Source: Ischnura elegans
Taxonomy: Eukaryota > Arthropoda > Insecta > Odonata > Coenagrionidae
Assembly (NCBI RefSeq): GCF_921293095.1
Contig: NC_060248.1
Span: 13,162,744-13,226,743 of the forward strand
Reading direction: 5' to 3'
DNA length: 64,000 nucleotides
The notes below the pieces were generated by a model. That model was not told the origin of the DNA and did not search any database. It saw only the letters and a program-made list of their open reading frames with translations. A program made the position numbers and the translations under genes. This document shows, piece by piece, positions 1-13,400 of this stretch (positions are counted from its first letter, which is position 1; the number at the start of each line of letters is the position of its first letter).

Positions 1-999
1 TTCTTATTGTGTGCTTCTTTGGTTGTGTTCCATCTCTTGGGAGCTTTACAGATAAAAAGATACACAAAGAGATCCGCACAAAACAAATCCTGTATCATAT
101 AGGTCGCCAAAGGCAAAAATGCTGAGAGAACACAAACTCAAAATATGGGACACAACAGTGGGGTATAGATTAAATGATGGCATTTAATACATAACGTATG
201 TTTATGGAGACTAGTCAACACATAGACGAAAAGGCATGTATGGAATAGAATTTGTATTAATAACGATATATATTTACGCCAAACATGCACGAACATACTT
301 GACCTTCAACTGTATTTCAAATCCATGAGGATAAACTTCATAAATCGAACGCACATCACGAAACATTCTATTTTGGCTCTACAACGCCGACGATTAAGTA
401 TTTTTCGTACCCTCCTCTACATACTTTTTCAAATTCCCTCGAAAAACTGTGCTACAACCTAGCGGAGACAAGTGGTAACAATTAGCTTAATATCAAGTGT
501 ACACCTCGTTAAACGCCGAAAGCTAGAAGTAGCGGACGTAACACTTTGAAAAGACACAGATTCCATCGTATGCTTAACATCGCCAGAGCAGTACCAAATG
601 CTAATACAATAACGTATAACAGACTCTCAAAGACACTACGAGCAGCGTTTGTTCGATCGCACCCGCTAAATTCTACCACTTAAGGTTTCTGAACTTGTAA
701 GAATGGTAGCACAAACCTCGCAAAGGAACTATACAGCAATACCGATGATTTTCGAAAACTGTTAGTTCTGCTGTAAATCGCTGGACACGCCATTGCTATG
801 TAGATACAAATTTCAAGGTTTAAAATTAGATCAACGTGAAAAGATAGTGAAAGTATAAAAACTAGTCGTGAATATACTGCTTTAAAAGGCAAAGCATCAC
901 CCATTTTCTTAACCGTCTCCCGTAGTTGTGATAATCCGCTTAAGTTTGACCACTTCTTCCCATTAATTAGTGCGCAGAGGCGCTCCTCGCAATGACGAC
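1..999. other. No gene recognised
   Basis: AT-rich sequence with only short chance ORFs. I see no recognisable exon, RNA gene or repeat boundary. Confidence 0.5.
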
Positions 1000-1850
1000 A
1001 TCGGTGTTTATATCTGTGTTGACGACGCCACGCTGTCAAACGTCTTCCGAAAGCCAATTAAATGAGCGGTCATTGGGCGGCGCGGCGTGGGCGGGCATCG
1101 TCCTTCGCATTCCTCCGAGCCACCCACCTGACCTCCCGAGATACGAACGGAGAAAATGTTCATTCCCGCACTAATTTCACGCTTGCATATGGAGGTAACA
1201 GATTAACTGGAATTATACAGAAAGACTCGCGTTCGGGGAATATCTCCCAATTGCGCCGACTTGGAAGCTATTGTCAGGGCGACGAGGACGCTCTTGTCTT
1301 CGGCAACACGCAGCAAACACACTGGTAGTTATCACGGTCGACGCGCGGCGGACGAAGCTAACAGGTCTAACGGAGACATTTCGACCCGGGATGCGGATTC
1401 TCCCAAGATCAAAGTAGGTTCCACACAACACAGTTCGTTGGGGTTGAAAGCCGATGTTAATACCAAGAGTGATACCTTCCCCATGCAACAAGTAGTAACT
1501 TTCAAGGCCCATGCGTACGCATGAGATTCCACGAATGGATAAACGACAAAGCGGGAAAAGGTTAGCCTTCTGCCCGGCGCCCCTTCTCTTCTACCTTTCG
1601 GGAGAGCAGAAACAGGAGGAGAACCAGGGTGACAAGTGCGGCCGCTATCATCATCCAGCAGAGGCGGCCGCCGCCCATGCTGTAGCTCCATATTTTCAAC
1701 TCGGCCGCCACCACACAGACTGAACCCACCACCACTTCACTCCCTAATCACTATAGCCGCTCAACCCACCGCCTGCGATGCACGATGGAGGAGAGGCGCG
1801 CGCCAATCCACGCACGGGCGCGGGAAAGTTATAAAATAAGGGAACGAAAT
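1000..1850. promoter_or_regulatory. CpG-rich, GC-rich island
   Basis: Unlike the AT-rich surroundings, this stretch is rich in GGCGGCGCGG, GCGGCCGC and GGCGCGCGCC-type sequence. It resembles a promoter region, supporting a transcription start here for a gene other than kinesin-5. A TATAAAATA lies at about 1830-1838 on the plus strand. Confidence 0.4.
1595..1678 (-). CDS. Candidate first coding exon of an unidentified minus-strand membrane or secreted protein
   Basis: An ATG at 1678 opens 28 codons. MGGGRLCW is followed by an uninterrupted hydrophobic run of about 17 residues (MMIAAALVTLVLLLFLL) and then SRK, as in a signal anchor or signal peptide. A donor AAAG|GTAGAAG follows at once; without splicing the frame ends 11 codons later. 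It lies in a CpG-rich island, and a TCAGT initiator-like site sits about 43 bp upstream (around 1721). An overlapping ATG at 1691 in another frame opens a 119-codon ORF with no recognisable features. No further exon was identified to the left. The product is unknown. Confidence 0.35.
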
Positions 1851-2115
1851 CGAGAGTACTTTCGGATTCCGGATGATATATGAGAATTTTATCTCTATGA
1901 TACCTTTCGTTTATGAGGATGCCGAAATGTTGTCACATTAAAATTAAAACTGCGATATAGCACCTAATTTTGACTTCTTAATTGGTGCGTTTATGAAATC
2001 ACAAATTCGTTCTCCAAAATTTTTTCTCAGGCTTTCTGAAATGATGGTAACACGCAATTAAGAATAAATGGAATATCTTGTATGATGTTAGGCACGATGT
2101 GGTGGAAGTTCGTAA

Positions 2116-2168
2116 TATTGTTGAAATGACACATTGCAATATTTCCAATCAGTGTCATTTCAACAATA
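2116..2168. repeat. Perfect hairpin with 17-bp arms
   Basis: Arms at 2116-2132 and 2152-2168 are exact reverse complements (TATTGTTGAAATGACAC and GTGTCATTTCAACAATA) with a 19-bp AT-rich loop. It could be a very short foldback repeat or the core of a small hairpin RNA. Nothing else supports either. Confidence 0.7.
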
Positions 2169-2791
2169 AATGGAATGTTGAACCGACCTAGAATTAAACG
2201 TTTATAAATTCCTTAACATATAAAAATATAATAACCTATAAATTCCTAAATTGAAACAGGTTTGAATAAATATTTCATCCTGGTTAAACAACCTAATTTT
2301 CATTTTATTACAAATTACCCTGGTTTACACTCAAACTAATAGGTTTTACATTGGGGTACTTTTGCTCTGATCCTACTACACAGGTGTGCTATCACAAAGA
2401 TTTATCCTCATTTAACCGTTGCGTCAGTTTCTGAATGAGGATATATTATTTCTTGCAGAGGGGATCAGTTTGGCCTTGAATGAAATTTTGCTATTCCACA
2501 GCAGACATGTGTCCAATAGTAGCTCTAATTAGCAAAAAAAAAGCTATAACGTATCACGCAAATCGGGAATGATCGACTGACACTACGGTGTAAGTCAACT
2601 AGTGGTTGAAAAGTACAAAAAATTGTTTGGAAAGTTAAAACACAGTTGTGCATGGTGACATAGTGTTGCTTTCTCCCTCGATCAGTTTGATTGTATGGAT
2701 ATTTTCAAAGGAATTGCTCGCCATCACTAAATTTTCACAAAATATTGAGGAGCTCAGCAAGGGTGGATCCAGGGTATTTTTTTAAATAGGG

Positions 2792-2884
2792 GAGAAGCAT
2801 CAAAATAACCAGTGACACCATAAATGGCACACAAAGATGTTTTGCATTTATGGGGTAAATATACTCAATTACAATACAATGACA
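2792..2884 (+). repeat. Diverged repeat, copy 1
   Basis: About 90 bp similar to 4032-4113. Shared blocks include ACACAAAGATGT, preceded by similar GACACCATAAATGG / GACATCATAACTGG and followed by TTACAATA.AATGG-type sequence. Probably two fragments of an old interspersed repeat. Confidence 0.5.
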
Positions 2885-2991
2885 TCAGAGCAGCCCCCAC
2901 CAACACATTTGCTTGCTATCACCTACTACACCATGCACGCAAATTATTATTTTAAATGAGTCCCACACCTAAATCTGCCTATGGACCTCAA

Positions 2992-3484
2992 GCCTGTATG
3001 ACACTTTCCAATGTATTGGCCAATAAATCAGCTTGCATAATATTGGGCTTTACGCAACGTACGACACGTATCAATATTTGCACCAATATTGTCCGAAATA
3101 GTGCTCCAATGTCCTGCTAGAGAATGCCATTGTATTTAGATGATTTTACATTGTATAAGCATTTGTGCGATTCATACGCTTCAAACAATTGTGAAACAAC
3201 TTATTTTGTCCACATTTTAGAAACTTCAAGCAAATTTTTGGAAATAAACAATTTTTTACTGCCAAACCTGATGTTCTGCAAAGAGCTTCTTGTTATGGCC
3301 CCTAGGAGTCAACATAACTGACTTCTGATTCGAGATTGGATGCAAAAAAATAGAACCGGTTCTAAATTCCAAATTGGGCAAGAAATTGGGCCCAATATTG
3401 TGAAAAGGATATTGGACTAGAAATTGGTGAGTGTAATTTGGACCACAATCCAATATCCAATATATTGGGGAGTGTCGTACGGGC
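2992..3484. mobile_element. 493-bp inverted-repeat element (MITE-like)
   Basis: Ends are GCCTGTATGACAC and, on the other strand, GCCCGTACGACAC, each followed inward by a CCAAT-TATTGG-rich stretch. There is no coding capacity. The target duplication is unclear. The termini resemble those of the element at 26038-27124 (GCCTGAATCACAC), suggesting one superfamily. Confidence 0.65.
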
Positions 3485-4031
3485 TTAAGCACCCTAATGC
3501 CCTCGCAAAATAAGGACCTCAAAAATTTCAATCAGACTCATGTTTGTGCAAGTACATACTTCCTCCCCCCAGAAGTGCATGGAGAAATACTCCATATGGA
3601 GAAGATTTTACAGTATGGATAATTTGTACATAGCACTTATAAAACATAAATTGAAAAGCACTTCAGTTCGCTGTACTCCGGAGGAGAAGTGAATAAAACA
3701 TTTTGTGAGAAAAACCAGTTATAGTTTTGCTTGCCTTGAAAAACTTTTCTGGAAATCTGGTATCCTTTTCTTACCCACATCAGTTGTTTCTGTACTTCAG
3801 TGTTCATTTAATAATTTTATGAAAAATAACATAGTAACTTATTAATACCAAAAGAAACTCATAATTTAAACAAACACAAAAAAGAAAATTCATATTCATA
3901 AAAAAATGTAAACACTATGGAGTTATGAGGATTGTAAATTTGATATTGTTAAGCAAAATAAGGAAAAACAGCTCTTAGGCCATATAAATATTCCAAAAGA
4001 GTGAAAAAAAATTGGAAAAATTGAATGGGAT

Positions 4032-4113
4032 TAAAATAATCAATGACATCATAACTGGTACACAAAGATGTCTACATTTCTGGTGCTAATTTACTGGATT
4101 ACAATAAAATGGC
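4032..4113 (+). repeat. Diverged repeat, copy 2
   Basis: Partner of 2792-2884; lies just past the last recognised kinesin exon. Confidence 0.5.
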
Positions 4114-4239
4114 TATTATACAATTACAAAGAAAAAGAATCTTTAAAAGAGTTTAGGTACTATATGATGGGTCCGTTATGATGAATTTAAAAATTTATAT
4201 CATAACACCATAATTCAAATATTGGAATTTCACACTGAC

Positions 4240-4432
4240 CTTCAGAAGCTCCTTCTTTGTTAGTTTCTGATTGATCTCAGGCTTGTTGGTGATATCCTTG
4301 GCACGATGAGCATAGTCCAGAGTGGAGAGGGTTTCTTCCAGATTGGCTGCAACTGATGAGATTGTAGCGATGAAGCAGGTCTTAGTCCTTCCTCCCAGAG
4401 AGTCTTGCAGCAGTCGCGTCAACTTGGACTCT
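4240..4432 (-). CDS. KIF11: KIF11 coding exon 7 (motor end and neck linker)
   Basis: Acceptor TTATTCAG, donor GTCAGT (weaker). Begins [19 protein letters not shown] and ends [10 protein letters not shown], where the family continues into the neck coiled coil. No continuing exon was recognised to the left. Confidence 0.93.
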
Positions 4433-7400
4433 CTGAATAAGGCCAGTCAGAACACTCTTTGAAGATGTTAAAACCGAGTGTAGATTCCCACAGCAGAGGA
4501 ATCAATGTACAACATAAATGAACTCTACCTATTAACAAGATTGACCACAGTTATCTTCAACTTGCCTTAAATCAAACTTCTGAGTTCTGAGTTGTTATAT
4601 ATACCTATTTAAATTACTCTGAAGAAAAACATTCAAGACCACTAATAATACAATACCTAAACAGAGAGACCACTAGAAAGACCTAGGCATAAAAACTATA
4701 TTACTCCAAGCAGGTAAGGGAGATAATTAATTATTTACTATTTAAGTGGGATGTTACTTCATTTTCTTATTCTGTAAAAAATGTAGCAAAGTCCCTCAAG
4801 TCCATCCTCCTAGACCTTCATTAGCACTTCAATTGAATAAAAGATTCTATATCACTCCATTCCTCCCTTTTAACAATGCTCCCATCTGTATTATCCTATT
4901 GCTACCAAATTTGGCTGATGTCTCCCCCATCCCTTTCCTCCTATACTGCATCCCAAACCTCTCTGCATAAATAGTCACATACAGAGTCCCACATTTCAGC
5001 CAAATTTCCAGTCCATTACTACCATGTCTCATCTCTCGAATTCCATAAACATAGACTTAAAACTGCACCGCAATTACAACAAAGTCAACCATAAACAGCC
5101 AATTTTCAACTATAGGATACCAGCTAGATCCAACCCCACAGATTCATTAGACTTCTCCTACCTATACACTAATTTAATTTTACCTCCACTTTCAATTATC
5201 TCTCTCTCCAATGACCATGCTAAATTTGTACATTTCACTTTTGGGCACCGAATCCCTCGAAGAAAGCATAGTTTTCAGGCAGAAAAATTGTCCAAACTCA
5301 ACGTGTTCAATGTAGCCTATCAAACCTAGACTTCACGCACCATCAACAAGGTAGAATGTATTTCACTGGAGCACATACAATGAGGAACAACATCCTCTTT
5401 AGCATACCTGTACGGAACGTGAGGCGTTCGCTCCACCAATGCTGTAATGACACGACCCAAGGTCAACAGGGATTGGTTGATGCTGCCTGCCTCCCGAGCT
5501 CTCTTTTCCACGGCACCCGACCGGCCAATGTTCTCACTACCGGCCAAATCCACCAGATTTAGCTTCCCCGTCTTCAGCATCTCATCGCCACCCATCAGGC
5601 TCTCCTTAATGTGAACAGTCACCGAGAATACGGTGTGAGATCGACTGCAAAGGTGGACAAAAACATAATATGGATTACACAGATGGAAACATATCATCGC
5701 TATGATGGTACAGATGCAATGAAACAACTGCTACCTGGAAGTAGCGTTCATGAGTGTAGCAGCCGTTTGTCTCCTCTCAGAGCCCCTCATCAGAATCTGA
5801 TAGACGTCGTCTTTGCTGTGCACAGTCACTTCCTGCAAGCCTTGAATGATCACTGATCCTTTTTTGGCCGAGTCTTCAAATATCCTACAGTGAGAGTACT
5901 TCAATCAGGATATTTACTCTTCACCAAAAACTTCATGGAGACACAAGAGAAAAACTAGCTTACCTTAGACGAGTGTTATCAGTTGGGGGTGCCAGCAAGT
6001 CAATTAGCTCTTCATTGTAAAGCTCTAAGAAAGACACCCTCAATGTAAACTCAACATCTTCTTGTCGAAGCTCCTCGAACAAATGACTTAGTGTTCGAGG
6101 AATGATCCCGATTTCTGGATCCTATTAAAAGGGAAAAAATTAGAGCAATTGAAATGAAAAGATAAGACAGCAGCAGAAAGTATAAAATGCAACTGCATAT
6201 CTACATGCAGTTATGTGATAATCTTAAAAAAATATAAAAACTAAGAGAAAGGCGGCAATCCTAGTCGAGGTCTCTGTGAACAAGAATAATTTATTAGGAT
6301 TTGTAGTGCCATATGCATCCATGATAGGAGATCACAATTTTGCTAGCATTGCATTGCACATCCCCAAGTAACTTTGGTAGAACTGTCAACAAGCTGGGAC
6401 TGGCACAGTAGGTAAATGTCCTGAGAAATATTCATCAACACAGCGGCTTTCTATTCCTTTGATCTAAATATGATATGCATAAGCAAGAGGATACTATTAT
6501 TAGATCCCAGCAGATTGTGCCATAAAGGTTCCCTTTTCTTCCACTTCAATATTATTAACATCCAATATCCATTTCTTAGAAACTTCTTGGAACAAATGAA
6601 ACTATCATTCCATGATTATTAACAGGGACTGTACTCAGTGGTTCTTCAAAGCACTACCCCATTATTAAATAAGACATATTGCTGGAGGAATTTTGACCTA
6701 ACCTTCCCCATTTGATGGATAGAATGATAAAAGGAAAAGACGCAAAGAAGACATTTAAGAAAAAAGATCTGGATTGCTGGATTAGGACAGATCTCTTGAT
6801 ATAAATATAGGTGAGCATGAAGTAGATGGATCCATTAACATTGGAAGGAGATGGAATGTAGCTACTAAAAATATTGTTAAATAAATTTGTTACTTGACTG
6901 CAAATCTGAAAGCAAATTAATTTAGTTGATCCAATGACCTGATTGGCATGTTAAGAGTAGTATAGTACGTGGTAGTAAGAATAGTAAATGAAGGTTACAT
7001 GTACTGAGCAAATGAAGGGAGGTGCTTAGCTGAAAATTGATTATGCTTCTAGGCCAATCACAATCAAGCAGGAAATAAATATCTTTTTGTGTACTCCAAA
7101 TTCAATTACTTAGGGTGCGATTCATAGACGGCACTTTAGGCTAAAGTATACTTTAGCCGGGCTAAAGTCTGCTTTTTCCGTTTCATAAACGCCACTTTAG
7201 AAGAAAAATGGCCGAATCGTCACTTTACCGTAAAGTGCCCAACCGGAGCTCACTTTAGGGCTAAAGTGTCCTTTACGGACGAATAAATATGGCTGCACCG
7301 GCTGTTATTGAAGTTGAAATATGAAGATATTTGGGTTACGGAAATGAATAGGAACTAATTTTTTTGTGAGAACACAGCAGCAAACTGGCGCGTTTCAAGA

Positions 7401-10400
7401 AATAACCAGACACGTAATATATGTCTTTTCCCTGAATATATATCGACTCGGTATTGATGGAGACGACCCATTACTTATATTTTGAAGTTTAACTCTTATA
7501 GGTCGTGTGATAATTACAACACAGTAAGTGGTTGAACAGGCTGGCATAATTTATGTTGATTTTATATACAAGTTAATTGTTAAGTTCTTAGGTTATTAAT
7601 GTGTTTATTTTCTAGAAATTTCCTTAAAGATACTTGAATATGATAGCAAAATTCTGTTTACATTGGCGTCAATAGCCTTCGTATGCAAAGACTCGATTTC
7701 CATGTCGTTTGGCCAGCCAAAGGCTAGTTTCCATACCTTGCATTGCATTTTAAGCGTTTTCATTCAATATTAGCTTTATGTACTCTTTCCGTATGCCTCC
7801 ATATCACGTTTAACATGTTTCTGTGATTTTGAAACTAGAGTCCAGTTTCGTTTTTCGACTATGCATTTGAATGTTTACAATGATGATATAAGATCTCGTC
7901 ATGAAAGGCAGCAATAAAAAGTAAAACTTACTTTCCTTCATGGTCATATTATCAGCAGAAAAGCAATGTTTTCTCGAGGGTGTAGGATTGGTATGAAATT
8001 TTATGTACACAGCATCACAGACTTTTTTTACCACAAAATTCGTGAATGGATACTCGGGTTAGGTATTCACATATGTCGAGGCATCTTTTAAAGTAGACAA
8101 AGAGATATTTATTGATATAAGTCCATTCTCACATTCAACATGTTTCATTGCGTGGCCATTCATTCATTATGGTTTTGATGGTATAGATATTCTTGAATGT
8201 ACATTCTCGTCCATTTCTCTAGAATATATAACCCCTTACGTCAACATTCCAAGAATTAAAATATTGGTAACCACAAAAGAATTCAACAAACACCCATACC
8301 TCATTCAAAATAAGCGTCCAACTGAGACAACCACTGATCGGTAAATCTTCAAATTAATTGGTACAGTTTCAAGTTAACGCGAGAGAATTTCACTATTTCA
8401 CCCACCTTCAATGAACGTACACGATCAAACTTCGACTAACATGTAGTCCAAACAACGGTTTGCAGTTAATCACACAATATGATCATAAAATGACGTGAAA
8501 ATATCAGCATTTGAATGTTTACTTCGCTGGAAACACCGAAGGGCATTCCCAATGCACGAAGCTAATTAAAAGTGAGCTTTTATTCAGCCACCTCAGTCAT
8601 TAACGTACAAAAAAAGATGGCGAGGAAAAGCTTTCAATGACGCAGTATTCATTTAAATTTGCACATAATATGAGAAAACGAGAAAATGCAGCTATAAATC
8701 TTAGCTAAATACAACACGAAAACCCAGTCGCCAGAAATATGTAAACAAGTACGCATTTAATATCGTGTGTCATCTTTTTCATCACTTTTTCGCAGCGTTC
8801 ATTGCCAACACTCAAATATTTCAATGCATGATCGAGACTTTAGGAGCTAAAGTGCCACTTTATAAAGTGAGATCCTTGGGACGACTCTGAAACGAACTTT
8901 AGCTAAAGTCTCACTTTACCGTAAAGAGAGACTTTGTAAAGTGAGCAATTTCAGTGTCGTCTATGAATCGCACCCTTAGACAAACAATGAAAAAAGCTGT
9001 AACCTAAGAGAAAGACAAGTTTTACCGAGGGAAGCTGTTCACCAAATGGCTCCTCAATACTCATTTCAATCATAAACCTGGCATTAGCAAATTGAGGGGC
9101 ATTCTTTAAAATTGTAGACATGACTCCCAACATTGTATAGAATTTTACTGGAAGTGCACAAGTACAAATTTACATCACAATATTTTACTTTTTTTACAGA
9201 GCTTTCTCCCTAAGGGTTCAGTCAGACTCAATGTGGTAATAAGTGGCAAGTTCCCTCCCATGCATGTGCCTGGTCATGTAGGGCCGTATTCTTAGTCGAC
9301 CCTACATAACAAAAGGCCCTAACATGTGTTTCTCGGTCGACCCTACATAAGTGGTGGGGGTTGATTCCGACGTCAAGTTCTCTGAGATGACGTAGATGAT
9401 GGAGCAGCGCCAATTTTCCACTCTCGTGGTGTAATGGGAACTAGCTATGAAACTAAGAAAAGATGTCCGATAATTTTCGGGCGTATTTTTCGGGCAACGG
9501 CTCAAGGTAAATATACAATCAGTGTCGTCCGCCAGGTCGTGTCGGTACCTTAATTATTGCTACAAATACTCTCATATCGAGCCAAAAGTAGAATTATATT
9601 GTCTTTAAATTACTTCAAAAGCGGAGTAATACTAATAAGTACGGAGCAAATATGATCATTGACGTGGGAACTTACATTGCATCATCAAGGTTCGTCATTC
9701 GCTTTCACCTCCTGTAGTTAACCCTTAAACGGCTAGCGTGCCCATATGGGCACAGCTGCAGTGTTCTTAATAATTTCGTATAAATTCCGACCCAAACATT
9801 ATAGAGCATGCTGTTTTCGCCAACAATGATTACAATGTATCACTTTATTCGGTTCGTGTGCTTACGGACAGCATTTATACCAGCAGTTGACTGTGGCATG
9901 ATAGGTATTCTTACTCACTCGGTTCGAGGCGGCAAAAGAGAAAAGATAGTGAAGTGTCTTCAGTAAATGCGATTTTTTTCCTTTTTATTTTTGATACTCG
10001 GCTAAGTATTTAATCTTATCCTCATAATGAATGTTATACACTTTGGTTTCTTTTGCCAGCATTGTGATATCTTTCGTATGAGACAAGGAATTTGATTTTA
10101 TTTTTGGGTGATCCCATATGGGCACGCTAGCCGGTAGCCAGGGGTGTCTTTTTTGGCGGGTGTCCTTCGCTACAAACGTCGTTATTGGGTCTGTTATCAA
10201 ATAATTTCAATGTAAAACGTTAAATTTTTCTCAATCTTTCATTTTTTCTTATGCCACTCGATTTTAACGACTTCAATATTTTTTGCTGTATTTTTTTGCA
10301 ATATTTCCATTATTTTTTAGTACAAAAAATACATTTTATACTATTCAACACTTTTATTCATGGTGCTTTCGTTATACTTTATGCTCAACTATCTAGTATG

Positions 10401-13400
10401 AAGAATGATAATGATAAATGCAATGATGAAGCTCATGGTGAAGCGTTTTGTATCGCGTATAAAACTTTGAAACAATAAAAAGTAGATTGAACCTTGATCA
10501 CATCGGCCACATTGATTTCGTAGTCAAATTTTCCAACTAAGTCCAATCCAAGGTTGTAAGTCGCAAGGAGACAATCAAGGCGAAAGTTAACAAGCAACCA
10601 TTACAAGCTCCGTCAGTTTTAGTCCTGAAAAGGATGGAGGAGACAGCAAAATGACCGAAACATACGTATAGGCACGAGATGACGAGTCATCCGCTGAGAA
10701 TATATTCCTCCAAATGAATTTCGCTGAATATCCGGTAAATTCCTAGTTGAGGTTTCCAAAATGTTCATGACGGAAGAAATTTATTTTTCTCTGTTCTAGT
10801 CAATTCTATTCTGAGTGGTTATTGCTGTCTGCAGGAAGAGAATTTTTGGGAGAGTGGCGATATTGTCCGAAACACTCTGGTGTAAAATGCCATTCACAAG
10901 GTTGCAAAATATAATGAGGGTTTTTTACTGCGCAGATAATAATCACTACGATAACAGTGGCAAAATGTGCCCACTTAGGCCATTCATAAATATGATAAAG
11001 TACGTTTGTTTAGAAAGCTATGTGCCAACCCTCGAGCTAAAACACGATGAATCCAAGATAAAATACAGTATTTTGGCAGTCATGGCTGCAAACAGTTCAT
11101 ACTGGGTGAACCTATAAGTTTCGGCTTTAAAATATAGTGCTTGAATACTCCTCAAGATTACTTGGTGGACTTAAGCATATAGCAAGGACTGAGTGTCGAA
11201 GAAAAAATAACTACCATAAATTCGTAGGTAAATGCTCTTCGTATTTGCTTATCATGTTGGACAATTTACTAGAGCAAGCGATAAATATTTTCCATTTATT
11301 TTGACAATTGGTTTACTAGCTTTCTCTTATAAGTCAGTTAAAATCTCAAGGATATAAGCGTACTGGAACAGTTCTGAGAAATGAGGATACCCAAAGGTAT
11401 CCCATTGATCGAAAAAACAGAAATCAAAATTGAAACAGATCAAAATATCAACAGGTACAGGTGTTATCAGAGGAAAAAATGGTGATAGTCCACATAAAGC
11501 TATCTCCTTGATGCTGTCATTGTAAATGCCTGGATCTGTACGGAAAATTCTGGTTCATATATACCGCAGTAAGCCTTTAGGCGAGAGATTGCACAAGTGT
11601 TTTTGTAACGAAGATGTACCTTTCCCAGACCTGGTGTTCGTATTCAAAATTCCCTATCAAGTGCAGCTTATCATAGAAAGTCTGATGACATAAGATATGA
11701 TGGCAGAGATAACCAATTTGTCCCGTTTTATAGATGCCGATGTTCTAATGAAGAATATTCTTCCCGCGCGCGCTCAGAATGTGCTAAGTGCGACATAGGT
11801 CTTTGCCTTCAATGAAATTCTATCATACTCGGCAATTGAAAACCTTATATATAGTATTCAAAGGCTATCAGCAATATAGGACTAGTTTTGTTAATAAACA
11901 CATTGAAAACGTGTTTTTTATCATTCAATAACTGTTTTCAAATATGAGTTTTATACTGTTAAGTTCTTTGGACAGCCAAAAAAATGTTTAAACCGAAATA
12001 ATATAGTATAATGATTTGAAATTACTTCAAATTGCCAAATAAAAGAAGTATTATAGGTAAATGGAAAAATATATGGCGTATCACGCAATAAAAATAAGAA
12101 TTATGATGGTTCGAGCGATTCTTCTGCAGAATGCAGACCGGTGGCCGGAACGGCTAGCGTGCCCATATGGGCACACCCCCTCTAGCTAGAACGAATAAAC
12201 AGAATTTTAAAACTTGGTGTTTATCTGAATCCTTGGGCAGCAATTAAGCAGTTTTTAACGGAAAAACAAAATAAAACTCCGAAAAAAAAACTCCGCTGTT
12301 TAAGGGTTAAGTTAATTATGTGGGAAATAGAGGCATGAAAATACGTTTTCTATGGTTAAACGTAAACGAAGTATTGGTTTCTTAGCTAACGGCTTCCGGG
12401 TGCAGCTGCGTGTTGCACTTTGTCGTGCAAGCTTTCGCGACCGTTACAGGGCGCATCATCAGGCGATGAACGAAATTACGGAAGTATTGGTTTCCTTAAC
12501 GGTATACCAAGTGCCAAACGTGAAAAATATTATTATATATTCGTAGAAACAAAGTGCACGTATACCACTATCTCGTTCTTATTAGTTCAGTAAATTTTAT
12601 AATTGATTTAACTTGGTGGCTATAATGTGGTAGTATTATTACCTTAACATTTTTACGTGTTTCTGTACATTTTTAAATAGTTCCTGTGAGCTCATCTTGC
12701 TTAATACGCATTACAACATAGATTTTTTAATCGAGTGATCAGCAGACGATATTTGGCCGCCATGTTTTTTTAGGGTGTAGGGCTGGTTCAGCTAACCTAC
12801 ATCAAGTAGGGCCCGCTTAGTTCCAAAAGTGGCCATATGTAGGGCAAGATCGGTTTATGTTGGGGCTGATGACGTATCCCGGGTCGGTTGGCCCTACAGG
12901 GTTGACTAAGAATACGGACCGTATCGTAGACGTATCATTGTCACAAAACGTGTCACATGTGTTTGTAAGGTGAAGGAAATTTGTGTAAGGTACTTGTTAA
13001 ACTGAGAATAGGACAAAATTCTTTAGTTACGGCATCCCAGCAAAAAAATTACTACGGGAATTTGTTGGAAAATTTAAAAAATTTTCTTACCTTGAAATTT
13101 AGATCTTTGTTACTTATATTCTTTGCTAAACTACTCCTTGAATAATTTACAATAAAAAACACATTGCACTATATATACAGGGTGTCCATCCAATAAGAGT
13201 AGAAAAATTAATGCATAATTTCCGGTTTTGCAGGGAAATTTAACAAAATTCCAGATTAATCTTACTTACTGTGATGGATAAGAATTTCAAAGCACACAAA
13301 AATACTTCAATACCTTTAAATAATATAATATTTAGAAAAGACAAGGAATAGGTAACTTAGCACACAATGTTTGTAAAATTTAAAGTTATCCATTGCAAGC

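Larger units (their letters stand above)
9281..12920. mobile_element. TIR DNA transposon with GTA duplication, split by a piggyBac copy
   Basis: Ends GGGCCGTATTCTTAGTC and GGTCCGTATTCTTAGTC (the latter on the minus strand) are flanked by GTA (9278-9280 and 12921-12923). Without the piggyBac insertion at 9722-12306 the element is about 1.05 kb and non-coding. The repeated motif GTCGACCCTACATAA occurs near the left end. Superfamily uncertain; the 3-bp duplication suggests PIF/Harbinger-like. Confidence 0.75.

Noticed and set aside
8951-9133. Minus-strand ORF ending before a GTAAAA, considered as a kinesin exon
   Set aside because: Kinesin exons 3 and 4 join directly in phase and sequence (TWEN to DPEIGIIPR), leaving no room for it.
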